64,000 bases of DNA, from positions 1,178,001 to 1,242,000 of the forward strand of contig OZ253548.1 in NCBI GenBank assembly GCA_965262595.1. The letters run 5' to 3'. Each line of letters begins with the position of its first letter. Within the stretch, counting starts at the first letter, position 1. This stretch comes from CATQHB01 sp965262595 (GTDB lineage Bacteria > Chloroflexota > Dehalococcoidia > Lucifugimonadales > UBA3495). Positions 16,905 through 25,917 of the stretch are shown piece after piece. Made by a program: the position numbers and the translations under genes. The notes beneath the pieces are model-generated. The model saw nothing but the letters and a program-made list of their open reading frames with translations, searched no databases and was not told the DNA's origin.

Positions 16905-17324
16905 ATGCCCGGAGAAGCCGCCAACGCAAGAATAGGGCGCTACCGCAGCCAAAGCCTGCGTCTGCTGGACGATGCACTGGGAGAAATGCGGGGCGGCCGG
17001 TGGATGCGCTCGGAAGAATTACTGTGGGGCAGCCTTACCCTGGCGGTCAAAGGTGTGGCCCTGAGCCGGGGCGAAACGGTGGAAGTTACGAAAGATGACG
17101 CAGCCGTGCGAGCCTATGCAGTACGGCTTGGCAACGAACAGCGGGACCGGCGCATCCGGGAAGCCTTCGACCGACTGGCCGACTTCGGCAACATGGTGGA
17201 GCGGGCCCGAGAATCGCGGGGACGCATTGACCGAGTGTTTCAGAACCTGGACGACATCAGCTCCGCGGTTGAGCGGCTGTGGGATTTGGTAGATTCGATA
17301 CACCCGGTAGATTCGGTAAATTAG
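16905..17324 (+). CDS. Small helical protein, PaREP1/HEPN-like
   Basis: 139 residues, almost entirely predicted helix, with SEELLWGSLTLAVKGVALSRGE in the middle. This pattern resembles the PaREP1 family and the wider HEPN-like four-helix proteins. The C-terminal half (RIREAFDRLADFGNMVERA onward) is strongly charged and could form a coiled coil. No HEPN ribonuclease RxxxxH motif and no partner nucleotidyltransferase gene is seen, so a toxin role is not supported. It sits 47 bases before mtaB and is probably cotranscribed with it. Confidence 0.6.
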   Translation: MPGEAANARIGRYRSQSLRLLDDALGEMRGGRWMRSEELLWGSLTLAVKGVALSRGETVEVTKDDAAVRAYAVRLGNEQRDRRIREAFDRLADFGNMVERARESRGRIDRVFQNLDDISSAVERLWDLVDSIHPVDSVN

Positions 17325-17371
17325 CCACACCAGGCGATCCTAAATAGCCATATTATTACCTGAGGACAGTC

Positions 17372-18859
17372 ATGGCGGTTAATCCGGCGGAGATACAGGG
17401 AACTATTCCGGTTCGGGCTCCGGTTCATTCTTCCCCCACTTACAACTTAGCATTATCCGGAGCGTTGAAGGGCAAGGTATCGGAGAACGGAGAATTCGCG
17501 CCCCAAGCTCACCGGGGGACGGTCGCGATTCAGACTCACGGCTGCAAGCTGAACCAGGCGGATAGCAATATCCTGGCCCGCCAGTTTCTGGAAGCCGGTT
17601 ACCGTATTGTGGAGCGGGCGTCGGAAGCGGATATTTTTGTCCTAAACACTTGCACCGTGACCGCCACTGCTGACGCCAAGGCCCGCCATGCCCTTCGCGC
17701 CGCCCGCCGCTCCAACCCTACCGCACTGGTGGTGGCCGCAGGATGCTACCCGCAACGAGCCGCCGAAGAACTTGCCAGTATGCCGGCGGTATCGCTGGTA
17801 GTGGGTAACAGCGAGAAGGACCGGTTAGTGTCTCTAGTCACTGAGGCTCTTCAGGGGGCCGGTCAGCGCAACAGCGGACTTCCCGCAAGCGGCAATAACG
17901 GCGCTGTTGCTATTGCCAATACCGGAACCGAAGCCGCCGCGCCCGCAATTACTTCAGGCAAGATTCTGGGGCGAAGCCGGGCGATGGTCAAGATTCAGGA
18001 GGGCTGCAATCAGGTCTGCGCCTACTGCATCGTGCCCAAGGTTCGCGGACGAGAACGCAGCATTCCCCCGGAGCTATTATCCCAACAGATACGGCAGCGG
18101 GTTAACGAGGGGTGCCAGGAAGTGGTGCTGACCGGCACGCAGTTGGGCACCTATGGCTTTGATCTGCCCGGCGCCACATTGGAAGTCCTGCTTCAGCGGA
18201 TCCTGGCCGAAACCGGCGTGCCACGGCTAAGGGTATCCTCCCTGCAACCCCAGGAGATTAGCCCGGAACTGTTGCGGCTGTGGCAGACCGACTCCCGGCT
18301 CTGTCCCCATTTCCATATGCCCCTGCAGAGCGGCAGCGACCCTATCCTGAAAGCGATGCGGCGGCGCTACACCACCCAGCAATTCGCCCAAAAGGCAGAT
18401 CTGATTCGACAAACCATTCCTGATGCCGGGATCACCGCCGACCTGATTGTGGGATTCCCCGGAGAAGGGGAGGAAGAATTCCGCGAGAGCCGGGCTTTTG
18501 TGGAGTCCATCGGATTCAGCGATATGCACGTTTTTCCCTACTCCAATCGGCCTGGAACCTCGGCGACCTATCTGGGCAGCCAAGTACCTGAGCCGGTGAA
18601 GAAGGAAAGAACCGCTGAGATTCTGGAGTTGGCGCGGCAGAGTTTTGAGCAGTTTCGCCGCGGTCAGTTGGGCCGAATTCGTCCGGTGCTGTGGGAATCG
18701 GCCAGAGAGCGCGGAGGGGTTACCGAGTGGCGGGGTTTGACCGACAACTACATACGGGTGCATACGACCGGCCCGGATTCCCTCGCGCTGCACAACGTCG
18801 TCACTCCGGCCCAGCTCGTGGAACTTACTGACGGCTCGGTGCGGGCGCAGCCGGTTTAA
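17372..18859 (+). CDS. mtaB: tRNA t6A37 methylthiotransferase MtaB
   Basis: 495 residues of the MiaB-like radical SAM methylthiotransferase family. The N-terminal UPF0004 domain starts at QTHGCKLNQAD with cluster cysteines in THGC, LNTCTV and AAGCYP. The radical SAM motif is CNQVCAYC, and the C-terminal TRAM-like part follows. HGCKLNQ and the TCTVT segment point to MtaB, which makes ms2t6A at tRNA position 37, rather than MiaB or RimO. The first 45 residues are a low-complexity extension before the domain, so a later start is possible. Confidence 0.88.
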   Translation: MAVNPAEIQGTIPVRAPVHSSPTYNLALSGALKGKVSENGEFAPQAHRGTVAIQTHGCKLNQADSNILARQFLEAGYRIVERASEADIFVLNTCTVTATADAKARHALRAARRSNPTALVVAAGCYPQRAAEELASMPAVSLVVGNSEKDRLVSLVTEALQGAGQRNSGLPASGNNGAVAIANTGTEAAAPAITSGKILGRSRAMVKIQEGCNQVCAYCIVPKVRGRERSIPPELLSQQIRQRVNEGCQEVVLTGTQLGTYGFDLPGATLEVLLQRILAETGVPRLRVSSLQPQEISPELLRLWQTDSRLCPHFHMPLQSGSDPILKAMRRRYTTQQFAQKADLIRQTIPDAGITADLIVGFPGEGEEEFRESRAFVESIGFSDMHVFPYSNRPGTSATYLGSQVPEPVKKERTAEILELARQSFEQFRRGQLGRIRPVLWESARERGGVTEWRGLTDNYIRVHTTGPDSLALHNVVTPAQLVELTDGSVRAQPV

Positions 18860-18985
18860 GCCTCCTTTTTGCCTGGATCCCCGGTTTTCCACCGACCCTT
18901 GTCGTAACCTTTTACCTTTACCTTTCCTCAGCCCGCCCCAACCTCCGGCGACGGCACAGCCAACCGGCGCGCGAATGACAAACAA

Positions 18986-19051
18986 AAGGACGGCTGACCA
19001 AGTGACTAGCACCTGAACAACCGTCCTTACATCCCCACATCCCCACATCCC
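18986..19051. repeat. Inverted repeat and short tandem octamer between convergent genes
   Basis: AAGGACGG at 18986-18993 pairs with CCGTCCTT at 19021-19028 across 27 bases. It is followed directly by 'acatcccc' repeated two and a half times. It lies between convergent mtaB and the MBL-fold gene and may serve as a terminator region. Confidence 0.4.
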
Positions 19052-19097
19052 AACGAAAGGAAAAACTGCGGCCAGGGTTGAGCGAGAAGAACCCGTG

Positions 19098-19928
19098 TTA
19101 CAAATCTACCGGCCGAAGGTATGTCATATCGGCCCGGCGCTCCAGGTAACCGGCCTTGGTATCATGGCCGTGGGAGAAAACCAGAAGCCAGCCCTGTTTT
19201 TCAGCCTCACCCAGCAACTCCCGCTTTTGCTCCAGGGTCTCCTCCGGCGAATAGTCGAAGGCGGATATTACCGACAGGTTAAGGTGGTGAGGAGTTGGCA
19301 CCAAGTCCCCTAAAAATACGATTCGTTCCCCACCGTGGTTAAACATTATCATCTGGTGGCCTTTGGTGTGGCCGTCAGTGACAATGACGTTAAGTCCCGG
19401 AAATATTTCCGAATCACCGTCCAGAAGTTCCAACTGCCCCCTTGCTTCGATCGGGAAGAAATTGTCTGGGCGGTAGGCGTGCAGACAACGTTCATTGGGA
19501 CTGCAAGCCTCCTCCCAGCAAGTCCGCTGGACGTAGTAACTGGCCTTGGGAAATGTTGCAACAATTTTCCCGGTGCGGTCCATACGAGTGCATCCGCCAC
19601 AATGGTCGAAGTGCAAATGAGTAAGGATTATTGCGTGAATGTCTTTGGGAGTAATTCCGGCGGCCTTGAGTCCCTTGAACATCCGGCTGGGAACCAAACC
19701 AAGGGTCTCCCGGTCATTATCGTTATCCTTGGAACCGACTCCGGTATCTACCAGCACGTTCTTGCCGCCAACCTGGAGCAACAGGCAATTCAGTCCCAGG
19801 GTAATTCGATTCTTGCGGTCGGTGGTTACGCTGTTTTCCCAAGCCACTTTGGGAACCTGCCCAAAAACGGACCCCCCGTCCAATTTCATGACACCGTCGC
19901 TGATAATTTTTGCTGCTGTTGACACCAT
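19098..19928 (-). CDS. Metallo-beta-lactamase-fold hydrolase
   Basis: 276 residues with the MBL metal ligands THLHFDHCGG, the later His in VTDGHTKGHQM, the Asp in VFLGDLVPTPHH and the terminal His in VFSHGHD. The spacing and the NCLLLQVGGKNVLVDTGVGS N-terminus resemble quorum-quenching lactonase-like and related MBL hydrolases. The substrate cannot be assigned. It is monocistronic on the minus strand and faces mtaB. Confidence 0.88.
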   Translation of the reverse strand: MVSTAAKIISDGVMKLDGGSVFGQVPKVAWENSVTTDRKNRITLGLNCLLLQVGGKNVLVDTGVGSKDNDNDRETLGLVPSRMFKGLKAAGITPKDIHAIILTHLHFDHCGGCTRMDRTGKIVATFPKASYYVQRTCWEEACSPNERCLHAYRPDNFFPIEARGQLELLDGDSEIFPGLNVIVTDGHTKGHQMIMFNHGGERIVFLGDLVPTPHHLNLSVISAFDYSPEETLEQKRELLGEAEKQGWLLVFSHGHDTKAGYLERRADMTYLRPVDL

Positions 19929-20488
19929 ATTCTACCCCACACCTCCAGAATTCTTGTGAAATCCGCCCCTAGTTTCAGGTGCCTTCTAATCAAAATTAAG
20001 CTAGTATCATTGCTGAACCGGCAAAACCCTGACTACGATAATTTCCCTGACAGGAAAAAACCTGCGCCCATTAGTAAGGTACTTGCATTGTTCTACTGAC
20101 CGGCTGCCTCCTTAATCGGAAGTGTTTTGGATCACGCCCATTTCTACACTTCCGCACGGACCGAGATGCATCCAACCATCGGGCGGGCAATCTTTCCGCC
20201 CCCTTGAGTAGCAGCGGGGAAGGCTGTTGGAAAAGCAGGATTGAATCAACGAGTGCACCGGGGAACAATTGCCTGAAATGGTTTGCCGAGATTGCGCCTA
20301 ACCCTAGACTAGGTTAACGGATAACAAATTAGGCACTGTCAAGGCAATTTTTGACTAATTTTTGAAAAATTAAAAATTCCTTTTTGGCCCGGACGGGCCG
20401 ACATTTCCTAGGGAAATCCCTAGCTGAAACTGTTCGGGCAATAGAACGGACGTTTGCAACAAAATCCAGGAATTGCGTATCTTAAAAA
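19929..20488. other. 560-base intergenic region, no gene seen
   Basis: A short open frame inside has no recognisable protein character. The part nearest the channel gene (20330-20385) is AT-rich, with repeated 'aattttt' and 'aaaaatt'. Two small hairpins follow: GGCC-CGGACG-GGCC near 20386 and CTAGGG-AAAT-CCCTAG at 20408-20423. These may belong to the channel gene's control region. Confidence 0.4.
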
Positions 20489-21289
20489 ATGACCGAGTTT
20501 AAGAAAAGGGCTTACGAAATCTTGGAGGTAGCCCCCAAGGGCGACTGGGTCAGCCGGGCTTTTGATTTCTTCATCATTATCCTGGTATTGCTGAATGCCA
20601 CTGCCCTAATCCTGGATACGGTCCCGACAATTCATGCGGCGGCTTCCGAGTTCTTTTTCCTGTTTGAAGCGGTATCGGTGACCATTTTTCTGGTTGAGTA
20701 TCTGCTAAGGGTCTGGGCCTGCACCGCCGAACCGAAATATTCTCACCCGGTTTATGGACGGATACGATTCGCCCTGTCGCCGTTGCTTTTAATTGACCTG
20801 CTGGCGATTGTGCCCTTCTTTCTCCCTTTCCTGGGATACGACCTGCGGTTCCTAAGGACGGTGCGGCTGTTGGCTCGAGCGGCGCGGCTGGGCCGATACT
20901 TCAGCGGAATTCGCACTCTCGGCCTGGTGGTCCGGAACCGCAGCATTGAACTATTGACCGTCGTCATGGTGCTGGCAGTGATGCTGGTGCTGGCATCCTC
21001 GCTAATCTATTTCGCCGAGCACCAGGCTCAGCCGGAGGAATTCGGCAGCATTCCGGTGGCGATGTGGTGGAGCATTATTACGTTGACCACGGTGGGATAT
21101 GGGGACGTGTCTCCGATTACGGCCCTGGGTAAGCTGATGGCCGGGGCAATTGCGGTGATGGGAATTGGATTGTTCGCCTTGCCTGCCGGTATTCTGGGTT
21201 CCGGCTTTCTGGAGGAGATTCAACGCCGAAGAGGCCAGACTGACCTGGTTACGGTATGCCCCCATTGCGGGGAGGCAATCGGCAACTGA
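20489..21289 (+). CDS. Voltage-gated-type potassium channel
   Basis: 266 residues with six transmembrane segments. S1 to S3 lie at about 24-44, 54-76 and 92-113. S4 has regularly spaced arginines (RFLRTVRLLARAARLGR, about 120-136), S5 is at about 153-176, the pore helix carries the selectivity filter TVGYGD at 201-206, and S6 is at about 212-238. It is a single-subunit K+ channel of the Kv/ion-transport family in the cytoplasmic membrane. The short C-terminal tail ends in CPHCGEAIGN, half of a zinc ribbon (Cys257, Cys260), which could bind metal between subunits of the tetramer. Confidence 0.9.
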   Translation: MTEFKKRAYEILEVAPKGDWVSRAFDFFIIILVLLNATALILDTVPTIHAAASEFFFLFEAVSVTIFLVEYLLRVWACTAEPKYSHPVYGRIRFALSPLLLIDLLAIVPFFLPFLGYDLRFLRTVRLLARAARLGRYFSGIRTLGLVVRNRSIELLTVVMVLAVMLVLASSLIYFAEHQAQPEEFGSIPVAMWWSIITLTTVGYGDVSPITALGKLMAGAIAVMGIGLFALPAGILGSGFLEEIQRRRGQTDLVTVCPHCGEAIGN

Positions 21290-21317
21290 CATCCCGGCGC
21301 TACCCAGCCAAATTCAG

Positions 21318-21379
21318 CCTGGTTTGCGCTCATGCGCCAGGTAAACCAGGGGAGGAAGGGGCCGGGCAAGACGCCCGGT
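21318..21379. terminator. Hairpins between convergent channel and gltX genes
   Basis: CCTGGTTT (21318) pairs with AAACCAGG (21343), enclosing GCGC-TCAT-GCGC. A second stem GCCGGGC-AAGAC-GCCCGGT is at 21361-21379. Neither has a clear T run. The position between convergent genes suggests shared termination. Confidence 0.45.
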
Positions 21380-21402
21380 TCAAGTCGCTCGATTAACCGA
21401 CG

Positions 21403-22878
21403 TTAACCGTCCTGAGCTTCGGACAGCCGGTCTATCGCCCATTGCAGGCGGGGCAGGACACGGTCGCGGCCCAGGACTTCCATGGTTTCGAACAAGGGCG
21501 GCGAGACGCTGCGGCCGGTTACCGCCTCCCTTAATGTTCCAAAAAACCGGCGGGGGGCCAGGCCCAGTTCTTCCCCGGCCCGACGCAGCAATTCTTCCAA
21601 AACCGGCGCGGTGAAATCCGGCACGGCCCGCAGGTCATTACCGGCCCGCTCCAGGGCCGCCAGAGTTTCTTCCGTAGTCGCTCCCCTTTGCACCAGGGTT
21701 GCCGAGTCATACTCCGGCTGCGCCTCAAAGAAATAGGCGGTCATTTCGGCGGCTTCAGAAAGCAGCTTTAGCCGCTCCTGTACCAGGGGCACAATTCTTA
21801 AGAGGTACTCACGGTCAACCGGCAGGAGTTCCGCCGGTAAACCCCTTTCCAGGAAAGGCAGCATCGCATCGGCCAGGGCTTCAGCGGCCATTTCACGAAT
21901 ATAAACGCCATTCATCCAGGACAGCTTTTCCCGGTCGAAAATTGCCGCCGGTTTACCCACCCGCCCCAGCGTAAAGTTCTCCATGATGGTATCCAAGGGC
22001 ATAACTTCCGTCTTGTCGTCCAGCGACCAGCCCAACAGAACCATGAAGTTGCGCAGGGCATCGGGCAAATAACCGTCGTCCCGGTATTCCAGGATCGAGG
22101 TAGCCCCGTGACGCTTGGACAGCTTGGAGCGGTCGGGGCCGAGAATCATCGGCAGGTGTCCATACTGCGGCAGTGGATAGCCCAGAGCCTGGTAGAGCTG
22201 TAGATGCCGCGGCGCGCTGGAAAGCCATTCTTCGGCCCGGAGCACGTGACTAATCTGCATCAAGTAGTCGTCGGTTACCACCGCCAGATGATAAGTCGGA
22301 AATCCATCCGACTTCAGCAGAATGAAATCATCAAGAAGCTCGTTCTGCCACTCCACATCGTCGCGAATCAGGTCGTGAAGCCGAGTCACTCCGGAGTGGG
22401 GCATGGCAAACCGTACCACCGACGGCCCGCCCTCGGCGTCCAGCGACCGACGTTGGGCGTCGCCAAGATCACGGCAGTGGCCGTCATATCGGGTAGCCTG
22501 CTTGCTTCGTTCCTGCTCCTGCCGCACCTGGGCCAGGCGTTCCCGGGAGCAGTAACAGCGATAGGCGGCTCCCTGAGAGATTAGTTTTTCCGCCCCCTCG
22601 TGGTAAAGCGGCAAGCGTTCCGATTGGAAGTAAGAGCCGTAGGGGCCGCCAACCCGCGGCCCCTCATCCCAGTCAATATCCAGCCAGTTCAGTCCGTCCA
22701 GGATGCCGTCAACCGCGCCCGGCACCAGCCGTTCCTGGTCAGTATCCTCGATGCGGACAATAAATTTGCCGCCGTGATGCCGCGCGAACAGCCAGTTGAA
22801 CAGGGCGGTGCGGATGTTGCCAATATGGGGATACCCCGTGGGGCTGGGAGCGTACCTGACGCGGACGTTATCGGCCAC
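21403..22878 (-). CDS. gltX: Glutamyl-tRNA synthetase
   Basis: 491 residues of class I GluRS. The HIGH-type motif is in YAPSPTGYPHIGNIRTALFNW and the KMSKS-type motif is SKLSKRHG. The family IEDTDQERLV segment is present, and the C-terminal anticodon-binding domain is complete. I start at GTG 22878 (VADNVRVRYAPSPTG), seven bases after AGGAG. The longer frame from ATG 22914 adds residues that overlap that ribosome-binding site. glnS lies directly upstream on the same strand. Having a separate GlnRS means this enzyme may be the discriminating Glu-specific type. Confidence 0.95.
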   Translation of the reverse strand: MADNVRVRYAPSPTGYPHIGNIRTALFNWLFARHHGGKFIVRIEDTDQERLVPGAVDGILDGLNWLDIDWDEGPRVGGPYGSYFQSERLPLYHEGAEKLISQGAAYRCYCSRERLAQVRQEQERSKQATRYDGHCRDLGDAQRRSLDAEGGPSVVRFAMPHSGVTRLHDLIRDDVEWQNELLDDFILLKSDGFPTYHLAVVTDDYLMQISHVLRAEEWLSSAPRHLQLYQALGYPLPQYGHLPMILGPDRSKLSKRHGATSILEYRDDGYLPDALRNFMVLLGWSLDDKTEVMPLDTIMENFTLGRVGKPAAIFDREKLSWMNGVYIREMAAEALADAMLPFLERGLPAELLPVDREYLLRIVPLVQERLKLLSEAAEMTAYFFEAQPEYDSATLVQRGATTEETLAALERAGNDLRAVPDFTAPVLEELLRRAGEELGLAPRRFFGTLREAVTGRSVSPPLFETMEVLGRDRVLPRLQWAIDRLSEAQDG

Positions 22879-23048
22879 AACAATTCTCCTGGAAACCTGG
22901 TACCATTTTATCACGCCCTACCCCGCCTTACCCGGGTAATGCCATGCCCCAAGATGGGAACCGAGCTACAGGACGTTGGGATTATCCGGCCGCTTCCGTT
23001 CGTGAAGACTGACTTGCACACAGCGAGCTTTCTCCTGAGCGTCACAGG

Positions 23049-24755
23049 TTACGCGGCGCCGGCGCCACCCTGGGACTGCTCAATTCTGGCCCAGGAATCC
23101 CGCAGCGACACGGTACGATTGAACACCGGCGCCCCCGGCTTTGAATCGGCGGAGTCGGCACAAAAGTAACCCTGCCGCTCAAACTGATAGCGGCTTCCAG
23201 GGGCGGCGGCGGCCAGACTTGGTTCCACCCAACAGCCGGTCAGCGCCTCCAGAGAATCCGGGTTAAGCCGGGAGATGAAGTCCTGGCCGTCCGATTCATC
23301 CTCATCGCCCCGGTCCAGAATCAGATGGTCGTAGAGCCGCACCTCGGCCGGCGTTGCGTGGGCGGCGGAAACCCAGTGGAGCGTACCCCGTACGCGACGC
23401 CCGTCGCTGGTGGAACCACCAATCGATTCCGGGTCATAGGTGCAGTGAAGTTCAAGCACTTCGCCGGTCTCCGGGTTCTTAACCACTTCCTGGCAGGTGA
23501 TGTAACAGGCGTAACGGAGCCTTACCTCCCGGCCCGGAGCCAAGCGGAAGAAGCGGGCGGGGGGGTCTTCCCTGAAATCATCCCGCTCGATATAGATTTC
23601 TCTGGAAAAGGGGATTTTGCGGGAGCCCATCGCCGGGTCTTCCGGGTTATTCACCGCCTCAAACTCTTCGACTTGTCCCATGGGGTAGTTGTCAATGATG
23701 ACCTTGAGCGGATGCAATACCGCCATGGCCCGAGGTGAGCGCCGGTTCAAGTCCTCGCGAGCAAAGTGTTCCAGGAGGGCCATATCCACCACCGTGTCCC
23801 GTTTGGCGATACCGATACGGTCGCAAAAGCTGCGTATGGCCTCCGGGGTGTATCCGCGCCGGCGCAAGCCGCTCAGGGTAGGCATCCGCGGGTCGTCCCA
23901 GCCGGAGACGTAGCCTCCCTCCACCAACTGAAGCAGCCGACGCTTGCTCATCACGGTATTAGTCAGATTGAGCCGGGCGAATTCTATTTGCTGGGAGCGG
24001 TAAACATCCAACTCCTCCAGCGTCCAGTCATAAAGGGGGCGGTGGTCTTCAAATTCCAGGGTACAAAGGGAGTGGGTAATCCGCTCAATCGAGTCGGACA
24101 GGGCGTGGGCATAGTCATACATCGGGTAAATGCACCAGGCATCCCCGGTCCGATGATGAGTCGCCCGCCGAATACGGTAGATGGTCGGGTCGCGCAAATT
24201 CAGGTTGGGGGACGCCATGTCGATCTTGACCCGCAGTACGTGAGTCCCCTCGGCAAACTCATCGGCTCGCATCCGGGTGAACAAGTCCAGGTTTTCTTCA
24301 ATGGGGCGGTTACGGTACGGGCTTTCCTTGCCGGGGTCGGTGAGAGTGCCCCGATATTCCCGGATTTCGTCGGCGGTCAGGCTGTCAACGTAGGCTTTGT
24401 CATCCTTGATTAGCTGCACGGCATATTGGTAAAGGTCTTCAAAGTAATCCGAAGCATAGTACAAATGCTTTCCCCAATCGAAGCCCAGCCAACGGACATC
24501 CTCCTGAATCGAGTTTACGTACTCCAGGTCCTCTCTGGCGGGGTTGGTATCGTCGAACCGCAGGTGGCACACGCCCGCATACTCGGCGGCGACGCCGAAA
24601 TTGAGGCAGATGGACTTGGCATGACCGATATGCAGGTACCCATTGGGCTCGGGAGGAAAGCGGGTGACCACTCGGCCACCATATTTGTCGCTTTCGATAT
24701 CGTTAACCACGATGGCGCGGATAAAGTCGGTTGAGGGATTTTCGTTAGTGGTCAT
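23049..24755 (-). CDS. glnS: Glutaminyl-tRNA synthetase
   Basis: 568 residues of class I GlnRS. RFPPEPNGYLHIGHAKSICLNF holds the HIGH-type motif, followed by LRFDDTNPAREDLEYVNSIQ, DYAHALSDSIERITHSLCTLEF, and MSKRRL as the KMSKS loop. The anticodon-binding beta-barrel domains fill the C-terminal 230 residues. It charges tRNA(Gln) directly. GlnRS is patchily distributed in bacteria outside Proteobacteria and Deinococcus, so this gene was probably acquired by transfer early in the lineage. It ends 170 bases before the gltX start and is likely in one unit with it. Confidence 0.95.
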   Translation of the reverse strand: MTTNENPSTDFIRAIVVNDIESDKYGGRVVTRFPPEPNGYLHIGHAKSICLNFGVAAEYAGVCHLRFDDTNPAREDLEYVNSIQEDVRWLGFDWGKHLYYASDYFEDLYQYAVQLIKDDKAYVDSLTADEIREYRGTLTDPGKESPYRNRPIEENLDLFTRMRADEFAEGTHVLRVKIDMASPNLNLRDPTIYRIRRATHHRTGDAWCIYPMYDYAHALSDSIERITHSLCTLEFEDHRPLYDWTLEELDVYRSQQIEFARLNLTNTVMSKRRLLQLVEGGYVSGWDDPRMPTLSGLRRRGYTPEAIRSFCDRIGIAKRDTVVDMALLEHFAREDLNRRSPRAMAVLHPLKVIIDNYPMGQVEEFEAVNNPEDPAMGSRKIPFSREIYIERDDFREDPPARFFRLAPGREVRLRYACYITCQEVVKNPETGEVLELHCTYDPESIGGSTSDGRRVRGTLHWVSAAHATPAEVRLYDHLILDRGDEDESDGQDFISRLNPDSLEALTGCWVEPSLAAAAPGSRYQFERQGYFCADSADSKPGAPVFNRTVSLRDSWARIEQSQGGAGAA

Positions 24756-24955
24756 ATCTTTGTCCCGTTGTCCGGTTCTCCTTTGACGGTCGGTCTGGTA
24801 GGTTTAGGCGCGCATTGCCAATCATTTTAGCATGATAACTCCCCGCCGTTGACGGTGACTTGCGACAGCAAATCTGCAAAATGAGCCGGCCACATAGGTG
24901 GGCACACCAATTGTCGGGGAAATGAGTGCGATGGGGTGTCCTGGCTCCTTATCCT

Positions 24956-25894
24956 CTATGTCCCTCTTCCCGTATGTCCCTCTTCCCGTCGCAGTTCCTC
25001 GACAACCTGAGCCAAATCCGGAGGTAGTTCGGACCTTAACTCCAGGGTTTCACCGGATAACGGATGCTGAAACCCCAGGCGGTGGGCATGGAGAAAATGG
25101 CGTTCCAGGAGGGGGCTGCGCTTTCCATACACGCCGTCCCCCAACAAAGGATGGCCCAAATAGGCGAGGTGTACCCGTATCTGGTGGGTGCGGCCGGTTT
25201 CCAGGTCAAGCTCCAGCAGGCTGTAGCCGGCGATACGTTCCAGTACGCGGTAGGCGGTGCGAGAATCCCGGCCGCCCAAGACCACCGCCATACGCTTACG
25301 GTGTCGCGGGTCGCGGGAGATTGGTGCGTCAACTCTTCCTTGGGGCGGATCAGGGACGCCGATCGCCAAAGCCAGGTAACCCTTGTCCACCTTCCGCGCC
25401 TTGATTTGCTCCGAGAGGTTGCGATGCACTGATTCAGTCTTGGCTACTACCATCAGCCCTGAAGTGTCCTTGTCCAGGCGGTGGACGATGCCGGGCCGGA
25501 TAACGCCGCCGACTCCCTGAATGTCGGGGCACAGGGCTAACAAAGCATTGACCAAGGTACCGTCAGGGTGTCCGGGGCCTGGGTGTACCGACAGACCGGC
25601 CGGCTTGTCAACCACAATCAGCTCGGCGTCCTGGTAAACGACCGTAAGAGGTATCGGTTGGGGGGACACATCCGCTACCCTGGGGGCCGGAACAATGAGC
25701 GTCACCCGATCACCGGCCCGCACCCTTTGGGACGGCCGACCCGCAGCGCCGTTGAGGGTGACCATTCCCTCGGCAATTAATGAGTGCAGGCGGCTACGGC
25801 TCAGGCCGGTATTCCGGTCCGCCAGGAACCGGTCCAGGCGTTCTGAATCCTGTCCCGCCGTAAACTCCCTGATTTTCTCGCGCGCCGCAGTCAC
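24956..25894 (-). CDS. RluA-family 23S rRNA pseudouridine synthase (RluD-like)
   Basis: 312 residues: an S4 RNA-binding domain at about 15-75 (SERLDRFLADRNTGLSRSRLH), then the RluA catalytic domain with PGIVHRLDKDTSGLMVVAKT, where the Asp in HRLDKDTSG is catalytic. ETGRTHQIRVHLAYLGHPLLGD is also conserved. The product most resembles RluD, which modifies helix 69 of 23S rRNA. The start is GTG 25894, 23 bases after the lspA stop. lspA-rluD is a very common bacterial gene pair, and the order is kept here. Confidence 0.92.
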   Translation of the reverse strand: MTAAREKIREFTAGQDSERLDRFLADRNTGLSRSRLHSLIAEGMVTLNGAAGRPSQRVRAGDRVTLIVPAPRVADVSPQPIPLTVVYQDAELIVVDKPAGLSVHPGPGHPDGTLVNALLALCPDIQGVGGVIRPGIVHRLDKDTSGLMVVAKTESVHRNLSEQIKARKVDKGYLALAIGVPDPPQGRVDAPISRDPRHRKRMAVVLGGRDSRTAYRVLERIAGYSLLELDLETGRTHQIRVHLAYLGHPLLGDGVYGKRSPLLERHFLHAHRLGFQHPLSGETLELRSELPPDLAQVVEELRREEGHTGRGT

Positions 25895-25917
25895 CTTGAC
25901 GATCCCATAGTACCGGA

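Noticed and set aside
16905..17324. HEPN toxin of a toxin-antitoxin pair
   Set aside because: No RxxxxH catalytic motif and no nucleotidyltransferase partner gene.
21361..21400. tRNA-like 'ggttcaagtc' near the gltX end
   Set aside because: The T-arm stem does not pair, and no acceptor or anticodon arm can be drawn; it is part of a hairpin.
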